A stretch of DNA of 13,501 nt from Tulasnella sp. 424 (GCA_019633425.1 WSUB01000394.1:1-13501), one strand, 5' to 3'. Positions 1 to 9,131 are shown, numbered from the stretch's first letter. Program-made: numbers and translations. Notes: generated by a model from the letters alone, not told the origin.

Positions 1-9
1 CATTTCTAG

Positions 10-1359
10 CATTCGTGCTTCTTGAAGGAACTTCCCGACGCTGAGAAACTTCGCGAGCGCGTTATGGACTGTATCGAGTCCGCCGCTTTCCCCGACCAGA
101 GTGAGGCGGAAGTTGACCGGTTGATGCACATGAGTAAGTCGAGCATAATCCCTCTCTCGCGGGCACAATCTCACCTGCTGTGCGCCATTTAGTCGTCGTC
201 GGCGGTGGACCCACAGGCGTCGAGTTCTCAGGCGAGCTCCACGACTTCATCAAGGACGACCTCCGCTCGTGGTACCCCGAACTCGCCGACAAACTCAAAA
301 TCACCCTCGTCGAGGCTCTACCCAACGTCCTGCCCATGTTCAGCCGGGAACTGATCCAATACACCGAGTCAACGTTCAAGGAGCAGAACATCGAAGTCCT
401 CACCAAGACTATGGTCAAAGAGGTCAAGGATAAGACGGTCGTGGTGAAGAACGATAAGGGACAAGTCGAGGAGCTTCCGTATGGATTGTTGGTCTGGGCC
501 GCGGGCAACGTTAGTAGGCCCATTACGAGGGACTTGATGGCGCAGTTGCCCCAGCACCAGACGAACAGGAGGGGTCTCTTGGTCGACGATTATTTGAGGT
601 TGTTGGGCGTCAACGACGTTTACGCGATCGGAGACGTGAGTGCAACCCTCGTCAAAATCGCTTCTGCTTGAAACTAACGCGGCGGGTATTTGTTCGACAG
701 TGCACTGCTACCTCGTACGCACCGACAGCCCAAGTGGCTACTCAGGAGGGCCGATACCTCGCCCGTCTCCTCGGTCAACTGGCCAAGAAGGAAGCGCTCG
801 AGAAGCAGCTCGCCGAATTGCGCGGAGAGAGCAGTGGGTTGCCCGAGGGACCGGAGGGTAAAGCCAGGGTACGTAATCCGCATCTCTTTTGCGACGAACA
901 GTCGAGCGTCATGCTTAAGAAACTTTTGTTGGAATAGCACAACGCCCAGGAAATCGAATCTATCGTCAAGCAGCTTAACAAGGCTAGCAAGATCCGTCCT
1001 TTCCACTACAGCCATCAGGGAAGCTTGGCGTACATTGGCTCGGATAAGGCTATTGCCGACTTACCCTTCATGAACGGAAACGTGAGTAATTCGTGCGCGA
1101 TCTGGATCGTAGGGCGGTTGACCTTAACTGCTTGGTGTCCGTGTATAGTTCGCCTCTGGTGGTGTCGCGACCTTCCTCTTCTGGAGGAGTGCATACGTTT
1201 CGTCGCTGTTCTCGTTGAGGAACAGAACGTTGGTGTTGAGCGATTGGTTGAAGGTCAAGCTGTTCGGACGGTGAGTGGGATTTGGGATTCTTGAGAGTGT
1301 TCAACGATTGACTGGGTGGTGGTCTTAACAGTGACGTGAGCCGCGAAAGCCGTAACTAA
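10..1359 (+). CDS. External alternative NADH:ubiquinone oxidoreductase (NDH-2), copy 1, 5'-partial
   Basis: Oxidises cytosolic NADH and passes electrons to ubiquinone without pumping protons, at the inner mitochondrial membrane (family knowledge). Six exons join in frame: 10-133, 193-635, 701-868, 938-1081, 1149-1270, 1332-1359. They give 342 residues ending in TAA, with GT-AG introns of 59-69 bp. Visible in order: the conserved HSCFLKELPDAEKLRERVMD stretch, the NADH-binding Rossmann loop IVVGGGPTGVEFSGEL, LLVWAAGN, the FAD-site AIGDCTATSYAPTAQVA (spliced across 635/701), a basic helical linker, and the C-terminal signature SGGVATFLFWRSAY...KLFGRDVSRE. No EF-hand is present. The N-terminal FAD Rossmann fold and targeting peptide (roughly 200 residues) lie off the left edge. 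No frame lesion is seen, so this is the only apparently functional NDH-2 copy here. It converges on the kinase-TPR gene. A close mitochondrial matrix-facing paralogue cannot be excluded without the N-terminus. Confidence 0.93.
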
Positions 1360-2228
1360 TTCTCCGAGCTATCGAAAACGCCGGGTATCTTCGAGGCTAT
1401 TTTTCTCTATCTACTATACGCGTTCCTCGCCATTTCATCTTATCCAATAGACAATAGACTTCGTTTTCGCTCCTTTACTTTCTTCTCCTTTTGTCTTTCT
1501 TCGTTTGCTCTCTCTCTCTCTCTCAAGCCTGCTCTTGTTGGCCATCCGCATATGTTACCCGCATGTCCCTTTTTCTCCAGAGCTCTACTACTACTTCAGC
1601 TTCCTTGGCTTCTATCCTTTTTCTTCCTGCCCTCTTGATGTTCACGCATGATAATATTCACATATGTAATGTCGATTTGAGCGGCCGTGCAATGTTCTTA
1701 GGCCGTAATCCGGAGGAAAGCGTGCTGTTTTGGTCGCCGACGAGATTCAATACACCCCAGCGGACTTTGTGCAACGACACGCAGCGGCGGAGTTGATGAA
1801 ACAATCTCGAAAATTCTGGTCGCATTCCGGTGCGAGACCGCTAAGGGTGACAACCGTTCGAAGGTTTATAGTTCAATTCGACTTCGACTCCAAGGGTACG
1901 GTAGTCGACAAGCCGGCCTACGCGAACGTACGTTACACTTCATACTCCAAAGAGATGTTGCTCCGCGGCTCTATCCGACCTAGACTCGTCCAGACGGGAG
2001 GCGAACGATTGGATAAGTGCACGATACAGGGGTTTTAGACAACAGGAGATTACTAATCGGCTCGAACGCGTGGCATGAACAAGATACATACAAGGGAGAC
2101 GGAGTACCAGAATATCGGTCAACGAGATACATAGCTAACAGTCTTGTACAGAAACATGCATAACAGGAAACACAGTCGGGGTATCAAGAACCGAATCTCG
2201 CTCGATCTCGAAATGTCTCGGTGAAACA
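1360..2228. other. Convergent intergenic spacer 1 (3' flanks of both genes)
   Basis: 869 bp between the stop codons of the NADH dehydrogenase and the minus-strand kinase. It holds a pyrimidine-rich 3' flank with a CT tract, then sequence that aligns with 8264-9131. Similarity is highest over about 1360-1720 and becomes patchier, with small indels, towards the kinase. A 102-codon plus-strand reading frame at 1730-2038 is broken by stops and indels in the second copy, so I do not call a gene. A 10-bp palindrome (AACGTACGTT, 1925-1934) is kept in copy 2, where it is extended to 12 bp. Confidence 0.7.
1508..1524 (+). repeat. CT dinucleotide microsatellite
   Basis: An uninterrupted 17-nt CT tract in the 3' flank of the NADH dehydrogenase gene. 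The equivalent tract in unit 2 (8416-8428) has 13 nt, so it has changed length since the duplication. Confidence 0.9.
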
Positions 2229-4584
2229 TCATTCCGCCTCCGCTGGTTTGAGTTTTTGACGGGAGCGAGCGGCGCGTCTTAATGCTGACTCTGCACTCGA
2301 AGTATTTCCGATCTCTTCAAGAATTCCAGCAGCTTGTTCATAAAGGCGTACTGCGTCTTCATGCTGATCCTGGTCGCAATGGACGTTGGCAAGGCCCCTC
2401 ACAGCCCGGGCTCTTCCGGTTCTGTTGCCAATGTCGATAGAAATTTGCAGGGCTTCGGAGAAAAGGTGAACGGCCTGGGTGTACTGTTGTTGAAGCCGAT
2501 GCACCTCAGCGAGGCCGCACAGAGTGTCGGTTCTCCCGAGTCTGTTGCCCATGTCGGTGCAGATTTGGGCAGCCTCGGAGTAGAGCGGGACAGCTTTGCT
2601 GTACTCGTTTTGTTCCTGATGCACTCTAGCAAGGCCGCACAATGCGTTGGCTTTCCGTAGTCTGTGTCCGGTTTCGGTGCGGATTTGGACGACCTCGGAG
2701 TAGAGTGTAATGGCGTCGCTGTGCTCCCCAAGCATCCGATGCACGTCTGCAAGACCAGACAGACCATCGGCTCTTCCCTTTTTGCTCCCTATGTCAGTAT
2801 AGATTTGGGTGGCCTCGGAGTAGAGTGGAATAGATTCGCGGTGCTTCATTTGAAGCTTATGAATGCGAGCCAGACCCAACAGAGCAGCGGCTTTTCCTGC
2901 ATTGTCCGCGGTCTCCGTGAAGATCTCTAACGCTTCGGTGAAAAGTTTTGATGCATTCGTGAAGTCACCCTGAGCTTGATGCATTCTCCCTAGTCTCATG
3001 AGAAGCTCCGGAGAGCGAGCTCGGCATCCCGGCGTATTTGAGGCCCGCTTCGGATCCGGAACAATCATTGGCTGTATGGCAACAGGTCAAATTGCATTCA
3101 ACCAACCCAAAAACCAGCACGACTTGCCATCCATCGGATTGACTTTCGGCACTCCTCAGCCATTGGCCGCTTGCTGGGATCAATGGTCCAACACGTGATC
3201 ATCAGCGAGTAAAGTGCCCGCATCAATCCCATGCTAGTGTGATCAGCGACGGATGGGAGGTTCCCTTGAATGACGTGTATGATAACAAGAGAGTCTTTTT
3301 GGACGTTTTGAAATGGAATTGAATTCGTCATAACCTATTTGAGCATTGGTTGTAAGCTTCTGCTGAGAATAATATTCGTATTTTGGTCTACCTCGTAAAA
3401 CACCCAGCCCAGTGCCCAGATATCACTCCAGAGGCCAGGTTCGTCCTCCTTAAGCAGCTCAGGAGGGGCCCAGCGAAGTGTATACTGGTTACCCTTCAGG
3501 GTAATGGTATTCGTGGTTTCACAGAACTCCGTCTCAAACAACAGTGCTGCTTGCATTCCGCTTCCGCTTTTCTCGGGTTGAACAGGGGGACCCTTTTTTG
3601 TGAGGCGACGCGCGGAGCCAAAGTCCGTAACGACTGCACGACAATTCAGATTCACCAACACGTTGGCCTACGCAACGCAAAGTTAAGCTTGCCGGGGTGT
3701 GTTCTCACAGTAAGATTAGGACCCACCGATTTGAGGTCGCCGTGGTATATCGGCGGGTTTTGATTATGAAGGTACTCCACTCCGTTCGCCACATCGTAGA
3801 TCTGGTGTATGACCTGTCAGAGGTGACTCGAAAGGTAGTGTCCCGACCTTACCAGGTGGATTCGCTCGGGTATTTCCCAGTTGGCCGAGGCCACAAATTC
3901 CCTTAAACTTCCGTTGTCCGCCCAGGGAAACACCAACCAGACTCTATCCTCAGACAGATCTTCGACAAATCCTTCAAGCTTGATGACGTTTTCGTGAGAA
4001 AGGTCGGTTAAGAATCCCGCTTCCCTGAGTGCCAACTGAGAGGAGTTAGCTCTGTGCGACAGCTCGACGCGTTGTGATAACTTCTTCTCACCCCCAATAC
4101 TCTCTCTTTCTCCTTTCTATCCTCGATCTTTAGTTTCTTTACCGCTATGGCCTAACATATGGTAACCAATCACTTGTTCAATGACTTGTTGTAGGATCAA
4201 GTGACCCTAATTGGGACGGACCTTTCGCTTGGGCGTTCCACCATCAGTCTTGTTCTCGCCTCCGATTTGAGCTGAGCCGTCCGCGCTACTTTTCGAGGCG
4301 GAAGTAGAAACCAAATACGCTCGCGAAACGGTCGCAAATCCTCCCCGAAACTCCGGGCCGTCTTCCGGGAATTCGATCGAGGATGAATCGATTCGCCATT
4401 TCGCAAATTTCTGGAGTTTATCTGTCTAGGTTGAAGCGAACTACGGTGAGGATTTATGATCACTCTTCGTGACTCGTGCGAGACGTACTAATTTGCTGCT
4501 TAGCTGGGGCGTACTGCCAGAATCGCCTGGATCAGATCCTTGCGAACCACGACGGTCGCCGTCGTTCTTTTGGTCCATTTGCAT
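2229..4584 (-). CDS. TKL-type protein kinase with C-terminal TPR array, copy 1
   Basis: Eight exons on the minus strand: 4489-4584, 4222-4425, 4092-4151, 3853-4035, 3727-3801, 3392-3667, 3128-3334, 2229-3071. All seven introns are phase 0; the product is 647 aa. Start: ATG at 4584, with an in-frame TGA a few codons upstream; a second ATG lies two codons inside. Residues 1-32 are a hydrophilic leader. The kinase domain spans about 40-367: a degenerate glycine loop FRGGFATVS (58-66), a long beta2-beta3 linker, AVKK with Lys105, alpha-C Glu125, catalytic loop HGDLKSAN (His201, Asp203, Asn208), DFG 221-223, APPE 273-276 and DIWALGW. All ATP- and metal-binding residues are present, so activity is likely. 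The usual HRD Arg is Gly (non-RD type). About residues 387-626 are six 40-residue TPRs, followed by a half-helix cap ending KLKPAEAE. No signal peptide or membrane segment is seen, so it is probably cytosolic. Substrate and partner are unknown. Similar kinases are expanded in Agaricomycetes (family knowledge). Confidence 0.9.
2295..3014 (-). repeat. Six tandem 120-bp TPR-coding repeats (copy 1)
   Basis: Exactly six 40-codon units without an intron. The protein consensus is roughly A-x-x-GLA-x-VH-x-x-Q-x-x-Y-x-x-A-V-x-LYSEA-x-QI-x-TDIG-x-x-x-G. The 40-residue rather than 34-residue period matches the LGN/Pins-like TPR variety (family knowledge). In the DNA the same short segments recur every 120 bp. 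The repeat nearest the C-terminus (GLANVHCDQDQHEDAVRLYE) is the one best kept between the two gene copies. Confidence 0.9.
3072..3127 (-). other. GC-AG intron joining kinase and TPR exons (copy 1)
   Basis: The minus-strand donor reads ATG|GCAAGT and the acceptor ATACAG|CCAATG. Length is 56 bp, phase 0. The aligned intron in copy 2 (9975-10030) is also 56 bp with a standard ATA|GTAGGT donor, which supports this border. Without splicing, the kinase frame reaches TGA 33 bp beyond the donor. Confidence 0.8.
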
Positions 4585-6501
4585 CGGATGGTTTCACGTG
4601 AACAGGATCGAAGATGAGAGGCGCCGATGGTCAGGTAAGAGCTTCGCGGTGGGGGAGAAAGCGACAGGAGGTGGTATGAGGGACGGAGTGGTGAATCTGA
4701 GGGTCCCTATAACACGGGAAGTCCTGCGCGCTCGTGCCGTTCCCGTTGCCTTGAGGCAAAGGAAGTGTGCAAGATTCATGGGCGCTTTCGAGGCCTTTTC
4801 TCTCTCCGAATGTTCGTCGCAAGCCACCACGTTGCCCGCAATCTGGTGCTGCGAATAAGATAACGTTGTACCCTTCGATTCGCTTCCACAAAGTAACCCC
4901 CTAAGGTCCCTAGTCGATCGAATCTTCGAACACGCTAATTGCCACTGAGTTTTATACTCTGGGCTCTCTCCTTCGAATAAGTCGGGTCGACCCAGACTGC
5001 AAGTGAACGCGCGGCTTCAGTGCACACCCCCATGCTAACGCGTGTGTTGCAGCGCAACAATCGGTTGTACGCTTAGAATCGATCAGCAATGTATCCTGGA
5101 CAGCTACTCTACTTTCAGCGCATTTAGCGTAACTAGTACGTCGAATGAAGCCATCGGCGGGAAGGGCTCGTACGAAAAAAGATTAAAAATCACACGTAGG
5201 GAATGGCGGTGCTAATCTAGAATGATACCGCCGAACGTTGCCGGTGCACCTGATCTCTCATCTGGGTGATGCTCGACTAATTTGACGAATGGTGGGTTGT
5301 ATCGTTGGGTGTTTCATTTGATTCGTTCGGGGAATAGGCGACCGAGTGTAATCGAGGCACGTATCGGGCAAAAAATATACGAGCTGTAACCCGGCTTGAA
5401 GGGTCGTGAGGATGTACGGCGTGCGTAGTACGTGGTACTAGGTTTCAAAATGCACGGATACGGTCGAAGAGATCGGTCAAACGCCGAGGCTCACAATGCG
5501 GTTTGTCCAATTGAGTAGCTCAGATTAACAGGAGAGATTGCATGTCTCGCGGTGCGAGGAATGTTAATCCAATCTATCTGATAGCCTTGCGTCTCTCAGC
5601 TTGGAATGAGGCATCCGATCGTGGTGGTGATGATGATGGTAATCTAAGTTTATCGTGGCCCGAGCAGACTGGTGCGCTGGTAGAGGTGTAGTAAACCCGA
5701 TATTCGCACACAGCTTACAACCAGTAACGACCAACTGGAAGGGAGAAACATGGGTTGGATCTAGCCGACACGAGAAGAGTCGAAGTTGCTCAGCCCGGCC
5801 AGCTCCACCGCCAGAAAAAGGAAAATAGATGAAGGAAATTTTGTGAAGGAAGTATATAAGCTACATCCCCGACTCAGTCGTAGACAGGGCGGTTCTTGTC
5901 GATGGAAATGATCCCCGTTCCTGACACAGGCACAGGATCCCACGGTAGCTTACAAAAGCCTCCACCAACGCAAGAGGTGCTGCGGAACATCACCGCTTGA
6001 ATACGCCTTCACTCACCACTGCGCAGGAACACAGTACGGCAGAGGTAACTACTTCAAATGATCTAACATGTTACAGGTGTAGGCGCGTTATGTTCTCAGC
6101 AGTAATATCTTCTTCTTTTTGACTTTGGAATCATATCCTAATACGGCCCGTTGTTTGTTGTTGACTACATTTGCTCAGGTATGTCTACTAAATTATATCT
6201 TATATTTCTGGGTCGGGGATCGATCTGGCGTGGTTGCGCCGCTACCGTTTGACAATAGGATAGGAATAGAAGGGGAGGGGGAAAGGGGATCGAGCAGGAG
6301 GAGACTCTTGAGACCCTTTAGTGGACCGTTACGTCATCAGTCCGAAGGCACAACCTGAGCCATTTTTGTTCCATCACCTCGTCTCTTGTCACCTAATGCT
6401 TGCAAGCTTGGCACGTCGATCATGCAACAAATCAAATGGGATGTTTTCGATGACTGTGAGGAGCACTTGCCTCATTTGCTCCCAAGGTGTTGCCGCAGAG
6501 T
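4585..6501. other. Long spacer between unit 1 and unit 2
   Basis: About 1.9 kb without a recognisable gene. The first ~330 bp (to about 4912) align with 11469 to about 11800 and are the 5' flank of the kinase gene; this part includes a CACGTG box at 4595-4600. A TATAAAA on the minus strand at 4950-4956 lies about 366 bp upstream of the kinase ATG. The rest (about 4913-6480) has no visible counterpart in unit 3. It contains a plus-strand TATATAAG at 5853-5860, a 32-codon frame at 5902-6000, a (GGT/GAT) run near 5619-5641 and a G-rich tract at 6271-6289. I found no transposase, reverse transcriptase or long terminal repeats. The missing N-terminal exons of NADH dehydrogenase copy 2 should be here but are not recognisable. 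Confidence 0.6.
4950..4956 (-). promoter_or_regulatory. Possible TATA box for kinase-TPR copy 1
   Basis: The minus strand reads TATAAAA in an AT-richer pocket. It would place transcription start roughly 330 bp before the ATG, which is long but possible. It lies beyond the part of the flank shared with unit 2, so conservation does not support it. Confidence 0.25.
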
Positions 6502-8263
6502 GTGACCCTTCCCCGCTTCCTCTACAAGTATCCTTCACAGCCTGCCTTGCTTCCCTCAGTCGCAGTCGGAACGCTCGAAGCCCGCTCGATCATCCAGTCC
6601 ACCCGCTACGTCGCCCGACACAAAGCCCGCCGAGTATCCATCTACGAAGCCGAAGCGCTCAAAGTGGACCCTCACAGCAAGCAGGTCACCATCGCCGACT
6701 TGTCTGATATCAAAGGAGATGTCAACAACATGACTATCCCTTACGATATCCTCGTCTACGCTGTCGGCGCTGAGACGCAGACCTTTGGTATTCCCGGTGT
6801 CAAGGAGGTGAGAACAGCGAGCGCGGGATACGCTTGGTTTTTTGTTTAAGCGTTCTTTGCTGACCGTGACGTCATGCTTCCTTGACTGTGGCCATTTCTA
6901 GCATTCGTGCTTCTTGAAGGAACTTCCCGACGCTGAGAAACTTCGCGAGCGCGTTATGGACTGTATCGAATCGGCCGCTTTCCCCGACCAGAGCGAGGCA
7001 GAGGTCGACCGGCTGATGCACATGAGTAAGTCGGGCGTCATGCCACACTTGAGGACGGGCATCGTCAGACTAATGTTGTGTGCGTCTTTTAGTCGTTCTT
7101 GGCGGTGGACCCACAGGCGTCGAATTCTCCGGTGAACTCCACAACTTCATCAAGGACGACCTCCGTTCATGGTACCCCGAACTCGCCGACAAACTCAAAA
7201 TCACCCTCGTCGAGGCTCTGCCCAACGTCCTGCCCATGTTCAGCCGCGAACTGATCCAGTACACCGAGTCGACGTTCAAGGAGCAGAACATCGAAGTCCT
7301 CACCAAGACTATGGTCAAGGAGGTCAAGGACAAGACTGTCGTGGTGAATAATGACAAAGGGCAGGTCGAGGAGCTTCCATGGATTGTTGGTTTGGGCTGC
7401 GGGCAACGTTAGCAGACCGATTACGAGGGACTTGATGGCACAGTTGCCGCAGCACCAGACAAATAGGAGGGGTCTGTTGGTCGATGATTATTTGAGATTG
7501 TTGGGCGTCAACGACGTTTACGCGATCGGAGGCGTGAGTGCAACCCTTGTCAACATCGCTTCCGCTTGAAAACTAACGCCACGGGTATTTGTTCGCCAGT
7601 GCACTGCTACCTCGTACGCACCGACAGCCCAAGTGGCCACTCAAGAGGGCCGATACCTCGCTCGTCTTCTCGGTCGACTAGCCAAGAAGGAAGCGCTCGA
7701 GAAGCAGCTTGCGGAATTGCGCGGAGAGAGCAGTGGGTTGCCCGAGGGACCGGAGGGTAAAGCCAGGGTACGTACTACACGATCCACGTCTCTTTTGCGA
7801 TGTAAAGTCGGACGTCATGCTAATAGGATGATTTGAACAGCACAACGCCCAGGAAATCGAATCTATCGTCAAGCAGCTCAACAAGGCTAGCAAGATCCGT
7901 CCTTTCCACTAAAGCCATCAAGGGAGCTTGGCGTACATTGGCTCGGATAAGGCCATTGCCGACTTACCCTTCATGAACGGAAACGTGAGTAATTTGCGCG
8001 CCGCCTGGATCGTAGGGCCGTTGACCTGAACTGCTTCGTGTGCGTGTATAGTTCGCCTCTGGTGGTGTCGCAACTTTCCTCTTCTGGAGGAGTGCATACG
8101 TTTCGTCGCTGTTCTCGTTGAGGAATAGGACGTTGGTGTTGAGCGATTGGCTGAAGGTCAAGCTGTTCGGACGGTGAGTAGGATCTGGGATTCTTGAGAG
8201 TGTTTGACCATTGACTGATTGGTGGCTTTGATTAGTGACGTGAGCCGCGAAAGCCGTAACTAA
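6502..8263 (+). pseudogene. NADH dehydrogenase (NDH-2) copy 2, recently disabled
   Basis: Paralogue of the gene at 10-1359. Former exons: 6502-6807, 6902-7025, 7093-7533, 7600-7767, 7841-7984, 8052-8173, 8236-8263, all with intact splice signals. Recognisable homology starts near FLY...ALLPSVAVGTLE. The preceding FAD Rossmann segment (GxGxxG) and targeting peptide are not found, so the 5' end is lost or displaced. Three lesions are visible. (1) A 2-bp deletion near 7379 (CCGTATGG in copy 1, CCATGG here) shifts the frame to a TAG at 7410-7412. (2) A TAC-to-TAA nonsense codon lies at 7910-7912. (3) AIGD has become AIGG (7531-7533), losing the FAD-site Asp. The DNA is otherwise very close to copy 1: in exon 6902-7025 all seven differences are synonymous. 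Disablement therefore looks recent. A truncated peptide or regulatory transcript remains possible. Confidence 0.88.
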
Positions 8264-9131
8264 TCTTCCAAGGTATCAAAACCGCCCGTCATCTTCTAGG
8301 CTATTTCCTCTATCTACTATACGCGTTCCTCGCCATTTCATCTTATCCAACAGACAATAGACTTCGTTTTCGCTCCTTTCCTTTCTTTTCTTCTTCCTTT
8401 GTCTTTCTTCGTTTGCTCTCTCTCTCTCAAGCCCGCTCTTGTTGGTCATCCGTATACGTTACCCGCATGTCCCTTTTTTTTGCAGAGCTCTACTACTACT
8501 TCAGCTTCCTTGGCTTCTATCCTTTTCTTCCTGCCCGCTTGATGTTCACGCATGATAATATTCACATATGTAATGTCGATTTGAGCGGCCGTGCAATGTC
8601 CTTGGGCCGTAATCCGGAGGAAAGCGTGCTGCGTTGGTCGTCGACGAGATCCAATAGGCCCCAGCGGACTCTGTGCAATGACACGCGGAGCCGCAACAAA
8701 TGAAACAATCGCAAAAATCCCGTTCATATTCCGGGGGGATAGTGTCTCCGGTGCCGATCGTTCAAATGTTTAGAGATTGGCTCAAGTTCGACTCTAGGGT
8801 ACAGTAGTCGACAAGCTGCCGACTCGAACGTACGTTCCACTTTGTACCCCAAGAGACATTGCTCTGTGGCGACTCCATCCGACCTGGACTCATCCATACG
8901 AAAGGAGAACGATGGGATAGGTGCATAATACAGGATTTTCGGACGACAGGAGGTTACTACTCAGTTCGAATGGGTCGCATGAACAAGATACGTACAAGCG
9001 AGACGGAGTACAAGAATTTCGGTCAACGGGATACAAAGCTCACAGTCTTGTACAGAAACATGCATATCACGAAATACAGTCGGGTATCAAGAACTGAATC
9101 TCGCTCGATCTCGAAATGTCCCGGCGAAACA
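8264..9131. other. Convergent intergenic spacer 2
   Basis: 868 bp, aligned throughout with 1360-2228. No gene is supported. The first ~350 bp are close to copy 1. The remainder differs more, with indels that break the copy 1 reading frame. It contains the 12-bp palindrome GAACGTACGTTC at 8826-8837. Confidence 0.7.
8416..8428 (+). repeat. CT dinucleotide microsatellite (unit 2)
   Basis: A 13-nt CT tract at the position of the 17-nt tract in unit 1. Confidence 0.85.

Larger units (their letters stand above)
1..4912. repeat. Segmental duplication, unit 1
   Basis: Aligns with about 6893-11800: the same two genes, same orientations, same exon borders, same convergent spacer. The offset stays between 6,884 and 6,904 bp at every landmark I checked (10/6902, 1332/8236, 2229/9132, 4584/11468). 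The right edge is approximate; the left edge is outside the window. Confidence 0.9.

Noticed and set aside
62..523. 153-codon minus-strand frame opposite NADH dehydrogenase copy 1, repeated at 7070-7357
   Set aside because: This is an antisense shadow of a strongly C-biased coding exon. The sense protein is clearly NDH-2.
1730..2038. 102-codon plus-strand frame in the convergent spacer
   Set aside because: The aligned region in unit 2 has stops and indels, so there is no sign of protein-level conservation.
2295..3014. Regular 120-bp periodicity resembling a repeat array such as CRISPR or a minisatellite
   Set aside because: The period is exactly 40 codons, the frame stays open, and the translation gives clear TPR helices. 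There are no repeat-spacer boundaries.
3098..3183. Separate kinase and TPR genes, since the kinase frame ends at TGA before the TPR frame begins
   Set aside because: A 56-bp phase-0 intron with matching borders in both copies removes the stop and fuses the frames. A 35-bp alternative (GTTGGT donor) is too short to be likely.
4469..4858. 129-codon plus-strand frame opposite the kinase first exon and 5' flank
   Set aside because: It overlaps the supported first exon in antisense and is not preserved in unit 2.
5510..5580. tRNA-like segment (TAGCTCAGATT... resembling an A box)
   Set aside because: There is no B box (GGTTCGAATCC-like) at the right distance, and no cloverleaf can be drawn.
4913..6480. 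Transposable element in the long spacer
   Set aside because: No transposase, reverse transcriptase, long terminal repeats or convincing terminal inverted repeats were visible by eye. A genome-wide copy search would be decisive.
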